Shown here: in pieces, positions 17,099-25,866 of the stretch
Position numbering within the stretch: position 1 is the first letter of the stretch
How the letters are laid out: every line of letters starts with the position of its first letter
Assembly (NCBI RefSeq): GCF_016593255.1
Contig: NZ_AP023212.1
Coordinates: forward strand, 1,706,501 to 1,770,500
DNA length: 64,000 nucleotides
Source: Hydrogenimonas urashimensis
GTDB lineage: Bacteria; Campylobacterota; Campylobacteria; Campylobacterales; Hydrogenimonadaceae
Reading direction: 5' to 3'
Position numbers and translations under genes: made by a program
The notes under the pieces: generated by a model
The model's input: the letters and a program-made list of their open reading frames with translations, nothing else
Told to the model about the DNA's origin: nothing
Databases searched by the model: none

Positions 17099-17668
17099 AT
17101 GAATGGTGAACTTCTTTTAAAAATCGCCCGACAATCGATCGCCTCCGCGTTCGGCCTGGCCCCGGAGGTGGACAAAGAAGCGCTGGTCGCCCGATATCCC
17201 GAGCTTGCCAGAGAGCAGGCCACTTTCGTGACGTTGACCATCAATGGAGGGTTGCGGGGCTGCATCGGCTCCATTGTCCCCCATCGGCGGCTCATCGACG
17301 ACCTGGTGGCCAATGCCCGTGCTGCCGCCTTCGAAGATCCCCGCTTTTCGCCTCTGAAGGCAGAAGAGTTTGAGAATGTGGATATCGAAGTTTCGCTGCT
17401 GAGTGTACCCCAGCCGCTGGAGTACACCGATATCGAAGATTTGCGACAAAAAATCCGTCCCGAAGTAGATGGCGTCATTTTGCAGTTGGATGGAAGGCAG
17501 GCGACTTTTTTACCTCAGGTGTGGGAAGATCTTAACGATTTCGATCTGTTCTTCGCGCATCTTTGCCTCAAAGCGGGCCTGCCGCAAAACTGCCTGGCCT
17601 ATCATCCGACCATCTTTACCTACCAGGTGGAGAAGTTCAAAGAGTGCGACAGCGCAGGATGCCGGTAG
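17099..17668 (+). CDS. AMMECR1 domain protein (AmmeMemoRadiSam system protein A type)
   Basis: A 189-residue AMMECR1 domain with the hallmark LRGCIGS (about residues 48-54) and RFSPLKAEEF. Its biochemical role is not established; in many bacteria it is encoded with MEMO and radical SAM partners, but neither is adjacent here. I prefer ATG 17099 because AAGAGG then lies 7 bases upstream; ATG 17093 would leave a one-base spacing. The stop codon merges with heptad element C. Confidence 0.85.
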   Translation: MNGELLLKIARQSIASAFGLAPEVDKEALVARYPELAREQATFVTLTINGGLRGCIGSIVPHRRLIDDLVANARAAAFEDPRFSPLKAEEFENVDIEVSLLSVPQPLEYTDIEDLRQKIRPEVDGVILQLDGRQATFLPQVWEDLNDFDLFFAHLCLKAGLPQNCLAYHPTIFTYQVEKFKECDSAGCR

Positions 17669-17695
17669 TCATTTGTCGTTGGTCATTTTTCATTG
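17668..17695 (+). repeat. Heptad-repeat element C after the AMMECR1 gene
   Basis: Four 7-mers in one register: GTCATTT, GTCGTTG, GTCATTT, TTCATTG. The array begins on the last base of the AMMECR1 stop codon and lies in the convergent gap before the minus-strand FlhX-like gene. Confidence 0.75.
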
Positions 17696-17773
17696 AGAGC
17701 AGTGCAAATTGATCAAAACACTTGACACATGGATACTGAATCGGTTTCGCTGAAACTGCTTACCGCTCACTTT

Positions 17774-18043
17774 TTATTTCGACATCTGCACCGACGCTTC
17801 GGCCCTCATCAGCCAGACAAAGACTTCCGCCACCGCCTGGAATAGCCGAGGGTCGATTTCGGTTCCGAGATTCTGTTTCAACAGAGCGTCGGCCAGCACT
17901 TCGTTTTGAAAAAGAGGGACGTCGAAGGTTTTGGCCTTTTCGATGATTTTGAGCGCGATCTCCCCTCGCCCAGCCGCAAGGAGTTTGGGGGCGTTGTCTT
18001 TCTCCATCGTATATTTGAGCGCGGCGGCCTTGGGGGTCAGCAC
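17774..18043 (-). CDS. FlhB C-terminal-domain-like protein (FlhX type)
   Basis: An 89-residue protein matching the cytoplasmic C-terminal part of the FlhB/YscU export-switch family (KAAALKY, DNAPKLLAAGRGEIALKIIEKA, GTEIDPRLFQAVAEVFVWL). It lacks the transmembrane domain and the NPTH autocleavage site. Such stand-alone FlhX proteins can partly replace the FlhB C-terminus in Campylobacter and Helicobacter relatives. I chose GTG 18043: AAAGG lies upstream and it overlaps the cupin stop as GTGCTGA. GTG 18073 is an alternative. No flagellar genes adjoin it. Confidence 0.72.
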   Translation of the reverse strand: MLTPKAAALKYTMEKDNAPKLLAAGRGEIALKIIEKAKTFDVPLFQNEVLADALLKQNLGTEIDPRLFQAVAEVFVWLMRAEASVQMSK

Positions 18044-18348
18044 AGCGGCGCCTTTGTATGGATCGCAAGCCACCGGGTGCCACAGGAGGTTTCCAGGACC
18101 TTGTGGGGTGTTTTGGCAGGTATGTGCAAAAAATCGCCCGATTTCAACGTGATATGCCTGCCGTCGATCCAGAGGGTCGCTTCTCCCTCAAGAAGCAGGA
18201 CCGCTTCGTCATTTGGCTGATGATAGAGAATGGGTTCAGGCTGGTCACTGCTGACGATGAGCTCTATCGTGACATCGTCGTTTTTCAGGAGTGTTTCGTA
18301 ACTCTCTCCGGTAGCCGGTACCGCTTTGTCAAACAGGTTTTTTACCAT
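18037..18348 (-). CDS. Small single-domain cupin protein
   Basis: A 103-residue protein with the cupin beta-barrel pattern: YHQPNDEAVLLLEGEATLWIDG (first motif, with His and Glu at ligand positions) and GDFLHIPAKTPHKV (second motif with His). A metal-dependent sensor or enzyme is possible, but no substrate can be named. The GAGGAG ribosome-binding site lies 7 bases before the ATG. It is in an operon with thpR upstream and the FlhX-like gene downstream. Confidence 0.8.
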   Translation of the reverse strand: MVKNLFDKAVPATGESYETLLKNDDVTIELIVSSDQPEPILYHQPNDEAVLLLEGEATLWIDGRHITLKSGDFLHIPAKTPHKVLETSCGTRWLAIHTKAPLC

Positions 18349-18349
18349 T

Positions 18350-18850
18350 TCAAAACTCCTCGATGGGGATATAGATAGGCCCGGAGGGTGTCAGGCGGCT
18401 TTCGATGAGATAGATCGGTGCCTCCACGAGACCCAGCGGTTCGCTCATCCATGGACGCTCCAGATGTTCGTATCCGTTGGAATGGAATTTTTTGATTCGG
18501 GCGAGAGTGATATGCGCTTTGAACTTTTCATCGGGCTCCTCTTGCAGCAGTTCGGCTATCTTCCGATGCAGTATCCCGGTTGTGACCGAAGAGGTTTTGA
18601 GATAGAAAACCTTCGGATGGGGCCTGCCGAACGTGCCGAACCCCTGGATGGAGAGGGGCAGCCGGGGCAGCCTCTTCAACGGCTGCAGCCGGTCGATGAT
18701 TGGGGCCGCGGAGGGCTGCTCTCCGAGAAAGAACCAGGTGAAGTGAAGATTTTTTTTCTCGACCCATTTGCCCTCGAAAAAGGGGTGCATGTCCCGTCGG
18801 ATCTCCTCGTAAAACTCGATATTCGCATAACTACCCAGAAACAGCCGCAT
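18350..18850 (-). CDS. thpR: RNA 2',3'-cyclic phosphodiesterase (2'-5' RNA ligase family)
   Basis: A 166-residue member of the LigT/2H phosphoesterase family with both catalytic motifs: HFTWFFLG (His at about residue 41) and HITLARI (His at about 115). Family enzymes open 2',3'-cyclic phosphates on RNA. The ATG follows AAGGAAAA, which itself abuts heptad element D. It is the first gene of a three-gene minus-strand cluster. Confidence 0.88.
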   Translation of the reverse strand: MRLFLGSYANIEFYEEIRRDMHPFFEGKWVEKKNLHFTWFFLGEQPSAAPIIDRLQPLKRLPRLPLSIQGFGTFGRPHPKVFYLKTSSVTTGILHRKIAELLQEEPDEKFKAHITLARIKKFHSNGYEHLERPWMSEPLGLVEAPIYLIESRLTPSGPIYIPIEEF

Positions 18851-18859
18851 GGTTTTTCC

Positions 18860-18894
18860 TTGGTCGTTGGTCGTTGGAACGGGGCTTTCGCCCC
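18860..18894 (-). repeat. Heptad-repeat element D plus GC hairpin before thpR
   Basis: Three 7-mers, TTGGTCG, TTGGTCG, TTGGAAC (18860-18880 on the plus strand), are followed by the hairpin GGGGC / GCCCC (18881-18885 / 18890-18894). Read on the minus strand, the heptads lie immediately upstream of the thpR ribosome-binding site. Confidence 0.7.
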
Positions 18895-18940
18895 TCTTTG
18901 TCGTTTGGGATGCGTTGATAATGATTTGCGTTCACTGCTC

Positions 18941-19558
18941 TCAATAGAGTGCCTCAAAACGTTCTATCCTCTCCCATCCGCTCTTTTTCGCCGCTTCCCG
19001 CTTCTCGAGGATGTTGGCGACATACCGGGCGAAGAGATCAGTTTCTATGTTGACACGGGTGCCGATACGGTAGGTGCCAAAAAGCGTCTCTTTGAGGGTA
19101 TGGGGAATGATGGTGAGCCGGAATCCCTCCTCGCTCACCCCGTTGACGGTAAGGCTGACCCCATCGACAGTGACCGATCCTTTCGGAATGATATATTGCA
19201 GATACTCCCGGGGAATGCGGATGAAAAAATCGGTCCCGTTGGTGCGTTTGTGGATGGCTGTGACAGTGCCGATCGTATCGATATGCCCCTGTACGATATG
19301 CCCTTCGAAACGCTCACCCATCTGCATGGCCGGTTCGATATGGACTTTGCCTTTGAGGTTTTCCATCGCGATCACCTCCCGCGTCTCGTCGGCTAGCTCG
19401 ACGACAAAACGTCCCTCCCTCACCTCGATGACCGTCAGACAGGCACCGTTGACAGCGATCGAATCGCCGATTTTCGGCCGGTATTTGGCCTTTAGGGTCA
19501 GACGATTGTTCTGGTAGGAGACGACTTCCGCCATCTCCCGGATAAGTCCCGTAAACAT
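18941..19558 (-). CDS. ribE: Riboflavin synthase alpha subunit
   Basis: A 205-residue enzyme that converts two 6,7-dimethyl-8-ribityllumazine molecules to riboflavin. It shows the two-fold barrel repeat of the family: MFTGLI at the start, SIAVNGACLTV, then RFEGHIVQGHIDTIG and VDGVSLTVNGV in the second half. The AGAGGAG site precedes the ATG. It lies 9 bases after the upstream minus-strand gene and may be co-transcribed with it. Confidence 0.95.
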   Translation of the reverse strand: MFTGLIREMAEVVSYQNNRLTLKAKYRPKIGDSIAVNGACLTVIEVREGRFVVELADETREVIAMENLKGKVHIEPAMQMGERFEGHIVQGHIDTIGTVTAIHKRTNGTDFFIRIPREYLQYIIPKGSVTVDGVSLTVNGVSEEGFRLTIIPHTLKETLFGTYRIGTRVNIETDLFARYVANILEKREAAKKSGWERIERFEALY

Positions 19559-19567
19559 CTTACTCCT

Positions 19568-21100
19568 CTAATCGATGTATTGTTTGAACTGCTCCAGCAG
19601 TTCCTGCTTGTGCACCGTCTTGGGAATGATGGCCGCCACGTTGAAACGTTTGGCCCGCACAAGAAGTTCCCGATTGATCCGTTTGGCGAAAAAGGCCGTC
19701 TCGATGTCGGGAACGATCTTTCTGGCATATCCGAAGACCGCTTCCGGGTCGATGGCGTGCATATCGGGATTGATGATGAGCACGTTGGGCTGCAGGTTTT
19801 TCAGCTCCGGCAGCACCTTTTCGGGGCGGGTACCCAGTGTCACTTTGATATCCCGGTCGATTTCTCCGAAGATGGTGCGCACAAGCGTCAGAAACTCCGT
19901 ATCGTCGTCGATACAGACAATTCTTTTTTTCGTCTGCTTCTCCAGATAGTGCAACAGCTCCATCAACTCCTGGTTCTGCTGGTTCAGTTTCGAAGCGTCG
20001 AGTGTTTTGAGATAGTATTTCAGGTAGGTGATGGCGCTGAATTCGTCGGTGATGCCAGCCTTGGTGAAAAAGTTCTGGATCGGTTTTGAGCGGTTCGCCT
20101 TTTTCCACATCATCGCATCGAATTTGTAGGCCAGCACATCCTGGATTTTTCGAAGCAGCGCATCGTGCGTCTCGACGAATTCGCCGAAAAGCTCTTTGAA
20201 TCGGTCGTAGTGCATCTTGTAGAAGTTGTCGAGCATTTCGCTATAGAGCCGGTTCTCTTCGGTCAGTTTCGCCACTTCGTGAATCGCGTCTACCATCGCC
20301 CGCTTGAGAATCTTTATTTCGTTGTAAAGGTAGATGTACTCTTCGCTCTGGGGAGCGAGATGTTTGAGCCGTTCGCTCTTCTCTTTGATCTCGACTTCCC
20401 GGCTTTTGGCACTTTCGTTGAGTTTGCCGATCTGGGTTCTGTTGAGTTCGAGTTTGGCACGGAGCTCCTTGTAACGGATCTGTTTGCTCAAAAAGACCTG
20501 TTCGTAGGCGTTCTGGACAAAGTCGGTTTTTTTCCTGAATTCCCGGTAGATGCCATAGGCTTCCTGAAGCTGCTGCTTGATTTCGGTAAGCTCGTAGTTC
20601 TCGAAACTGTGGTCGATTTCGATGAGGTTGTTGTAGGCGGTGGTGAGAAAACGGTTCATCCGAATGAAATCAAGACGCCGGTTCTCCCGAATCAGCTCCT
20701 GGTTGTCGGCAACTCTTTTTAGGATGTCGGAAAAATGCATCTGGATGGAGGCATCGACATCCATGCTCGATTCGAGTGCGTAGGGGTTCTTGGCCTTCGC
20801 CTCTTTTTCTTTCTCTTCGCTTCCGACCGCGTTTTTGAAAACCGCTTTTTTCCGCTGCGGTTTTTCACTCTTTGCGGTCCTCCCGGGCGCGGAGTTTTTT
20901 ATGGAGGGAGCTCCTGTCGGCAAGACATTGCAGGCGTTGATGCCCTCCGGTTCGAAGGAGACGATGGCGCCAACTTCCGGCATGGCATCATAATCGTTCC
21001 ACTCGTCGACCGAAAAGTTGTACTTTTTATGATCGGGGGTAATGATTTTCCCCAATCCCGTCTGATCGGAATAGACGACGATTTTTCCCTGCACACGCAC
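19568..21100 (-). CDS. Cold-shock-like domain, coiled-coil and response-regulator receiver fusion protein
   Basis: A 510-residue protein with three parts. Residues about 4-58 resemble a cold-shock/OB fold (GKIVVYSDQTGLGKIITPDH, NFSVDEW, GAIVSFEPEG). Residues about 110-390 are helical and coiled-coil rich. Residues about 395-508 form a CheY-like receiver (RIVCIDDDTEF with the acidic pocket, INPDMHAIDPE with the phosphorylatable Asp position, and PKTV with the conserved Lys). No output domain follows the receiver, so output may be through the OB fold or the coiled coil. No histidine kinase adjoins. It starts at GTG 21100; GTG 21094 is an alternative. Confidence 0.75.
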   Translation of the reverse strand: MRVQGKIVVYSDQTGLGKIITPDHKKYNFSVDEWNDYDAMPEVGAIVSFEPEGINACNVLPTGAPSIKNSAPGRTAKSEKPQRKKAVFKNAVGSEEKEKEAKAKNPYALESSMDVDASIQMHFSDILKRVADNQELIRENRRLDFIRMNRFLTTAYNNLIEIDHSFENYELTEIKQQLQEAYGIYREFRKKTDFVQNAYEQVFLSKQIRYKELRAKLELNRTQIGKLNESAKSREVEIKEKSERLKHLAPQSEEYIYLYNEIKILKRAMVDAIHEVAKLTEENRLYSEMLDNFYKMHYDRFKELFGEFVETHDALLRKIQDVLAYKFDAMMWKKANRSKPIQNFFTKAGITDEFSAITYLKYYLKTLDASKLNQQNQELMELLHYLEKQTKKRIVCIDDDTEFLTLVRTIFGEIDRDIKVTLGTRPEKVLPELKNLQPNVLIINPDMHAIDPEAVFGYARKIVPDIETAFFAKRINRELLVRAKRFNVAAIIPKTVHKQELLEQFKQYID

Positions 21101-21122
21101 CCTTTCTTTTAGATTGACAATA

Positions 21123-21155
21123 TCATAACTTTTTTAATCTCAAAAAGATATAATC
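21123..21155. promoter_or_regulatory. Divergent promoters between the receiver-fusion gene and mnmG
   Basis: TATAAT on the plus strand (21150-21155) serves mnmG, whose ATG is 57 bases downstream. TATGAT on the minus strand (plus positions 21123-21128) fits the receiver-fusion gene. The region is AT-rich with T runs upstream of each -10. Confidence 0.6.
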
Positions 21156-21211
21156 CGCGATTATATGGTATATATATCGGCAGAAAATCTTTTTACCAGG
21201 AATGAAAACGG

Positions 21212-23077
21212 ATGAAATACGATGTTATCGTCGTGGGCGGCGGGCATGCGGGCATCGAGGCGTCACTCGCCCCCGCGCGAATGGGAATGAAAACACTTAT
21301 GATCACGATTTTAGCCGAGCAGATCGGCGCGGCAAGCTGCAATCCCGCCATCGGGGGGCTGGCGAAGGGGCATCTGGTCAAGGAACTCGACGCGTTGGGT
21401 GGAGAGATGGGCCTTTTGACCGACAAGGCCGGAATCCAGTATCGCATACTCAACGAAACGAAAGGGCCGGCGGTTCGGGGAAGCCGGGCACAGATCGATA
21501 TGGACCGCTACCGCATCGAAGCCCGAACGGTCTGCCTGGGTACCCAAAACCTCGATATCCTGCAGGGTATGGTCGAGGAGCTGGTTGTGGAGAATGGCGA
21601 AGTGGCGGGTGTCAAAACGGAGCTGGGCGAGGTTTTTCATGCCAAAAAGGTGATCCTGACGACAGGAACCTTTCTCAACGGTGTCATCCATATCGGGGAG
21701 ACGACCCGTGAAGCGGGCAGAGCCGGCGAATTCGCTTCTACCGCACTGGCGGACAACCTGAAGGCGCTGGGATTTCGTGTAGGAAGGCTCAAAACCGGCA
21801 CATGCGCACGCATCGACGGCACGAGTATCGATTTTTCGAAGATGGAACCGCAGCCGGGGGACGAGCCGCCGAAGCCTTTCAGCTTCCGGACCGACCGAGC
21901 CGCGTTCAACCCGAAGCAGCTTCCCTGTTTCATTGCCTACACCAACGAGCAGACCCACCGCATCATCGAGGAGAATTTTCACAGGGCGCCTCTCTTTTCG
22001 GGCCAGATCGAGGGAGTGGGACCCCGCTACTGCCCCAGCATCGAGGACAAGATCAACCGTTTCCGCGACAAGGAGCGGCACCATATTTTCGTCGAGCCGC
22101 AGACGCTGGAGGCGACCGAGTATTACATCAACGGCATGAGCACGTCGCTTCCTACCGATGTGCAGCTGGCAATGATCCGCTCGGTCAAAGGGATGGAAAA
22201 CGCCAAAATCGTACGCTACGGCTACGCCATCGAGTACGATTATGTCGATCCCACCGAACTGAAACATACGCTGGAGACGAAAAAGATCGGGGGGCTTTAT
22301 CTGGCGGGGCAGATCAACGGCACCACAGGTTACGAAGAGGCGGCTGCCCAGGGATTGATGGCCGGCATCAATGCCGCGTTGGCGGTCCAAGGGAAAGAGC
22401 CTTTCATCCTGGGACGTGACGAAGCCTACATCGGTGTGTTGATCGACGATTTGGTGACGAAGGGGACCAAAGAGCCCTACCGCATGTTCACCAGCCGGGC
22501 GGAGTACCGGTTGATGCTTCGGGAGGACAATGCCGATCTGCGACTGATGAAATATGGCCACGCTTTCGGGTTGATCGACGAGTCTACCTATGCGAAGATG
22601 CTGCGAAAGAAGGAGATGATCGAGGAGGGAATCGGGCTGATGGAGAAGCGTTTCCTCACACCCAGCAGGGAGGGGTTGAGGATTCTCGAGGAGATCGGTG
22701 TGGAGAAGATCACCGACAAGACGCCCCTCAAACTGATCGTCGGCCGCGCCGATTTCACGATGGAGAAACTGGGAAAGCTGATTCCCGAAACGGCCGAATG
22801 GCCCGACGAGGTCAAAGAGCAGTTGATGATTCATGCCAAATACGACAAATATATCCAGAAGCAAAGGGATCAGATCGAAAAGATGCACGAGATGCTGGAG
22901 GTGAAAATTCCGGAAGATATGGATTTTTCGCGTATTTCGGGTCTGAGCAACGAGATCAAAGAGAAGCTGGCACAGTTTCGGCCGCCCACGCTCTTTGCGG
23001 CCAGCCAGATCAGCGGCGTCACGCCGGCCGCGATCGAAATCCTCTATGTCTATATCAAGATGATGCAACGGCGGTGA
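21212..23077 (+). CDS. mnmG: tRNA uridine-5-carboxymethylaminomethyl modification enzyme MnmG
   Basis: A 621-residue FAD enzyme that, with MnmE, modifies the wobble uridine of several tRNAs. It has the dinucleotide-binding [12 protein letters not shown] (about residues 7-18), [34 protein letters not shown], and the [24 protein letters not shown] block, plus an expected helical C-terminal domain. Length is normal for the family. Confidence 0.97.
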   Translation: MKYDVIVVGGGHAGIEASLAPARMGMKTLMITILAEQIGAASCNPAIGGLAKGHLVKELDALGGEMGLLTDKAGIQYRILNETKGPAVRGSRAQIDMDRYRIEARTVCLGTQNLDILQGMVEELVVENGEVAGVKTELGEVFHAKKVILTTGTFLNGVIHIGETTREAGRAGEFASTALADNLKALGFRVGRLKTGTCARIDGTSIDFSKMEPQPGDEPPKPFSFRTDRAAFNPKQLPCFIAYTNEQTHRIIEENFHRAPLFSGQIEGVGPRYCPSIEDKINRFRDKERHHIFVEPQTLEATEYYINGMSTSLPTDVQLAMIRSVKGMENAKIVRYGYAIEYDYVDPTELKHTLETKKIGGLYLAGQINGTTGYEEAAAQGLMAGINAALAVQGKEPFILGRDEAYIGVLIDDLVTKGTKEPYRMFTSRAEYRLMLREDNADLRLMKYGHAFGLIDESTYAKMLRKKEMIEEGIGLMEKRFLTPSREGLRILEEIGVEKITDKTPLKLIVGRADFTMEKLGKLIPETAEWPDEVKEQLMIHAKYDKYIQKQRDQIEKMHEMLEVKIPEDMDFSRISGLSNEIKEKLAQFRPPTLFAASQISGVTPAAIEILYVYIKMMQRR

Positions 23078-23082
23078 CGGTC

Positions 23083-23103
23083 TTGGCCCATGAGAGGGGC
23101 CAA
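23083..23103 (+). terminator. Hairpin after mnmG
   Basis: TTGGCCC (23083-23089) and GGGCCAA (23097-23103) form a perfect 7-bp stem with a 7-nt loop six bases after the mnmG stop. A run of six T occurs only 17 bases later, so termination is uncertain. Confidence 0.45.
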
Positions 23104-23159
23104 TCTATGGGATCGTGCACTTTTTTGACATGTCTGGAATTTTCGAAGGATAAAAAACA

Positions 23160-24035
23160 ATGAAGCTCTATTATTACATCAATACCGGCCACCGTGTCGG
23201 CCTCGACAGGCTGCGCCGCAGCGCCCCCGTAATCAGCGCACTCCGGCAGATCGGTGTCGATGTGACGATGCTGACCAACGATTTCCGTGCGGGAGAGTAT
23301 GCCAAGGAGCATTTGGGCATAGAGAAATATGTGAGTGTCGATGTGGTGCGCAACATCGCCAACATCGCCACACCCGAGGATACACTGGTCTTCGATTCGC
23401 AGGAGGAGAACCGTGCGATGTGGGATGCGATGGCCGCCTATTTCCGGGGTTTCGTGCGTGTCAGTGATGATCCGGAGGATTTCATCTCGGCCGGCGAGGG
23501 ATTGATTTCAAGCATGAAAAGCGGTGAGGGCATTCTTACGGTGGATATCGTCAATCCCCGCTATTTCGAATCGGGCGAATACGATGGCGGCACATGGTAT
23601 TTTTGGGGAGATGACGATTATGAGCGGCGCCTTCTTGCTCTCGCGGATGCCTTCTGCGGTCTCGACGTCTCTTTGCTGGAGGGGTACTACTTTTTCTTAC
23701 AGTATGGCGATGAGCTTGGGAACAAGTTCAAACGCGTCGAAGATTCGGAAAGATACGATGAAATCCTGATGCGGGCGGAATGTTTCCTCTCCTCCTCTCC
23801 CCAGAGCGTACTCGAGGCCATGGCCGCCGGGGCCCGTCCCGTTTATATCCAAAAACCCGGTATTGCCTTGGCATGGAAACGGAAAATGCAATCTGTGGGT
23901 GTACCCGTCGTCGAAGACTTCTCGGCAGAGGCGATAGCGCAAGCCATGGCCGAAACATTCGTTATCAATCGGAAAGTGCTACGAAAAGATGCAGCCCTCG
24001 AAGCCGCCCACTATATTAAAGATAAGCTCAGCTAA
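23160..24035 (+). CDS. GT-B-like conserved protein of unknown function
   Basis: A 291-residue soluble protein. The N-terminal half looks like a Rossmann-type unit (MKLYYYINTGHRVGLDRLRR, VDVTMLTND). The C-terminal segment SPQSVLEAMAAGARPVYIQK resembles the donor-binding region of GT-B glycosyltransferases and of PseG/MurG-like enzymes. The donor and acceptor are not predictable. It is separated from mnmG by a hairpin and from petA by a promoter, so it is probably a single-gene unit. Confidence 0.6.
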   Translation: MKLYYYINTGHRVGLDRLRRSAPVISALRQIGVDVTMLTNDFRAGEYAKEHLGIEKYVSVDVVRNIANIATPEDTLVFDSQEENRAMWDAMAAYFRGFVRVSDDPEDFISAGEGLISSMKSGEGILTVDIVNPRYFESGEYDGGTWYFWGDDDYERRLLALADAFCGLDVSLLEGYYFFLQYGDELGNKFKRVEDSERYDEILMRAECFLSSSPQSVLEAMAAGARPVYIQKPGIALAWKRKMQSVGVPVVEDFSAEAIAQAMAETFVINRKVLRKDAALEAAHYIKDKLS

Positions 24036-24041
24036 TTTTTA

Positions 24042-24070
24042 TTGAGAATTAACCTTTTGGCTCCTATAAT
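24042..24070 (+). promoter_or_regulatory. Promoter of petABC
   Basis: TTGAGA (24042-24047), a 17-base spacer and TATAAT (24065-24070) form a near-consensus sigma-70 promoter 35 bases before the petA ATG. Confidence 0.75.
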
Positions 24071-24104
24071 ATGTTGATTTAAAATCTCTATAAAAGGATC
24101 AGCT

Positions 24105-24629
24105 ATGGCAAATAACGGCCGACGCGACTTTATGGGTAAAGTCTTTGGCGGTTGGGCTGCCCTGGGCGGAATCGCCGCGCTCTATGCGGCGAAAAAAACC
24201 TGGGATCCCCTTCCGAGCGTTAAAGCGGCAGGCTTTACGAAAGTGGATCTTTCCGCTGCGGAACCCAATGTCCTCAACATCGAAAAATGGCGAGGCAAGC
24301 CCGTTTTCATTCTCAAAAAAACTCCGGAAATGGTTGCCAAGCAGACCGAAGAGGAGACGGCACGCGATGTCATTGTCGGGAAGGACCATTTCCTCGTCTG
24401 TATTGGCCTTTGTACACACCTTGGTTGTATTCCCGCCTACCGACCCGACAGACACGATTTCAAATGTGCGTGTCACGGGGGTGAATTCGATGCCAGCGGT
24501 ATCAACACAGCGCCGCCTCCTCCGAGTCCGATGGTAATTCCTCCTTTCAAAATCGATGGAACGACCATTGTTCTGGGAGAAGAAGGCCCTGAGTACAAAA
24601 AGATGAAAGAAGCCGGCGTTATCGCCTAA
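24105..24629 (+). CDS. petA: Ubiquinol/menaquinol-cytochrome c reductase Rieske iron-sulfur subunit
   Basis: A 174-residue protein. The N-terminus has RRDFMGKVFGGWAALGGIAAL, a twin-arginine-like signal and membrane anchor. The Rieske motifs are CTHLGC (about residues 102-107) and CACHGGEF (about 122-129), which bind the [2Fe-2S] cluster on the periplasmic side. It is the first gene of petABC, with ribosome-binding site AAAAGGA. Confidence 0.97.
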   Translation: MANNGRRDFMGKVFGGWAALGGIAALYAAKKTWDPLPSVKAAGFTKVDLSAAEPNVLNIEKWRGKPVFILKKTPEMVAKQTEEETARDVIVGKDHFLVCIGLCTHLGCIPAYRPDRHDFKCACHGGEFDASGINTAPPPPSPMVIPPFKIDGTTIVLGEEGPEYKKMKEAGVIA

Positions 24630-24641
24630 AGGAGCAGGTAA

Positions 24642-25856
24642 ATGGCACATTTTGAAAAAGCACACAGTCTGGAAGAGTGGCTCGACCAGCGCCTTGCGAT
24701 CAAGACGCTGCGCCGGGTTCTGGCAGAAGAGTACTGGATTCCGAAAAACATCAATTTCCTCTGGGCGATGGGCATGGTTCTCGCCGTTACATTCGGAATA
24801 TTGGTAATTTCCGGAATTTTCCTGTTGATGTATTATCAGCCGAATGTCAACACGGCGTTTGATAGCGTCAACTATACGATCATGAAAGAGGTGGAGTTCG
24901 GATGGCTTTGGCGCCATATGCACGCGGTGGCGGCATCGGTCGTCTTTTTGATTATCTACATCCACATGTTCACAGGCATCTATTACGGATCCTACAAAAA
25001 GGGGCGTGAACTGATTTGGCTTTCGGGTATGTTGCTGTTTGTCACCTTCTCCGCCGAGGCCTTCAGCGGTTACATGCTTCCGTGGGGCCAGATGAGCTAC
25101 TGGGCCGGTATGGTTATCACCAACCTCTTCAGCCTCGGATCTTTGGAACTCAACGGCCTGGTCGAGTGGATTCGCGGTGACTACGTTCCGGGACAGGCTT
25201 TCCTCGATCGATTCTTCATGCTGCATGTTTTCCTGCTTCCGCTGGTCATCATGGCGCTGATCGGCCTGCACTTCGGTACGCTGCGCATTCCGCACGTCAA
25301 CAATCAGGATGGCGAAGAGGTCGATTTTGACGAAGAGGCCAAAAAGTACCTGGCAGGCAAGACCAAAGAGGCGAAAGTGATCCGCTTCCAGCCCGACTTC
25401 CTCTCCAAAGATATGTTTGTCGTGTCGATCTTCCTGATCTTCTATTTCTATCTGGTTTTCTGGCACTTCGATTTTGCGATGGATCCGATCAACTTCGATC
25501 CGGCCGACGGTCTGAAGACCCCGCCGCACATCTATCCTGAGTGGTACTTCCTCTGGAGTTACGAAATCCTCCGGCCGTTCCCGAAAGACCCGGGTCTTGT
25601 CGCCTTCGGATTCGCGCAGGTGATCTTCTTCCTGCTGCCTTTCCTGGACAAGAGTCCGAACGTGGCGCCCGCCAATCGTCGTGGGCCCTTCAAGTATTGG
25701 TTCTGGATTCTGCTGGTCGATATGATCGTCCTGACAATGATGGGTAAATTGCCGCCGCAGGGCATTTACAGTACGATTGGTCTGGTTGCGGCTTGGGTAT
25801 TCATCATTTTGTGGATTGTGCTGCCAATCGTAACCAAAAAAGAAAAAGCAGTGTGA
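24642..25856 (+). CDS. petB: Cytochrome b subunit of the bc1 complex
   Basis: A 404-residue multi-helix protein. Haem-ligand regions include WRHMHAVAASVVF and HMFTGIYYGSY; the quinol-site PEWY motif appears as PHIYPEWYFLWSYEILRPF near residue 290. It oxidises menaquinol and passes electrons to the Rieske protein and across the membrane. The gene starts 12 bases after petA. Confidence 0.97.
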   Translation: MAHFEKAHSLEEWLDQRLAIKTLRRVLAEEYWIPKNINFLWAMGMVLAVTFGILVISGIFLLMYYQPNVNTAFDSVNYTIMKEVEFGWLWRHMHAVAASVVFLIIYIHMFTGIYYGSYKKGRELIWLSGMLLFVTFSAEAFSGYMLPWGQMSYWAGMVITNLFSLGSLELNGLVEWIRGDYVPGQAFLDRFFMLHVFLLPLVIMALIGLHFGTLRIPHVNNQDGEEVDFDEEAKKYLAGKTKEAKVIRFQPDFLSKDMFVVSIFLIFYFYLVFWHFDFAMDPINFDPADGLKTPPHIYPEWYFLWSYEILRPFPKDPGLVAFGFAQVIFFLLPFLDKSPNVAPANRRGPFKYWFWILLVDMIVLTMMGKLPPQGIYSTIGLVAAWVFIILWIVLPIVTKKEKAV

Positions 25857-25866
25857 GGAGGCTGAA

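Noticed and set aside
17691-18946. 13-bp inverted match ATTGAGAGCAGTG flanking the thpR-cupin-FlhX block, suggesting a mobile unit
   Set aside because: Matches of this length are expected by chance many times in 64 kb, and one copy overlaps the ribE stop codon. The nearby heptads are better explained as part of the dispersed family.
18326-19396. Plus-strand frame of 356 codons across thpR and ribE
   Set aside because: Both minus-strand genes have catalytic motifs and good ribosome-binding sites; the plus-strand product is a shadow.
21311-23068. Open frame of 585 codons on the minus strand opposite mnmG
   Set aside because: mnmG is certain, and the antisense product is His/Arg/Asp-rich with no family features.
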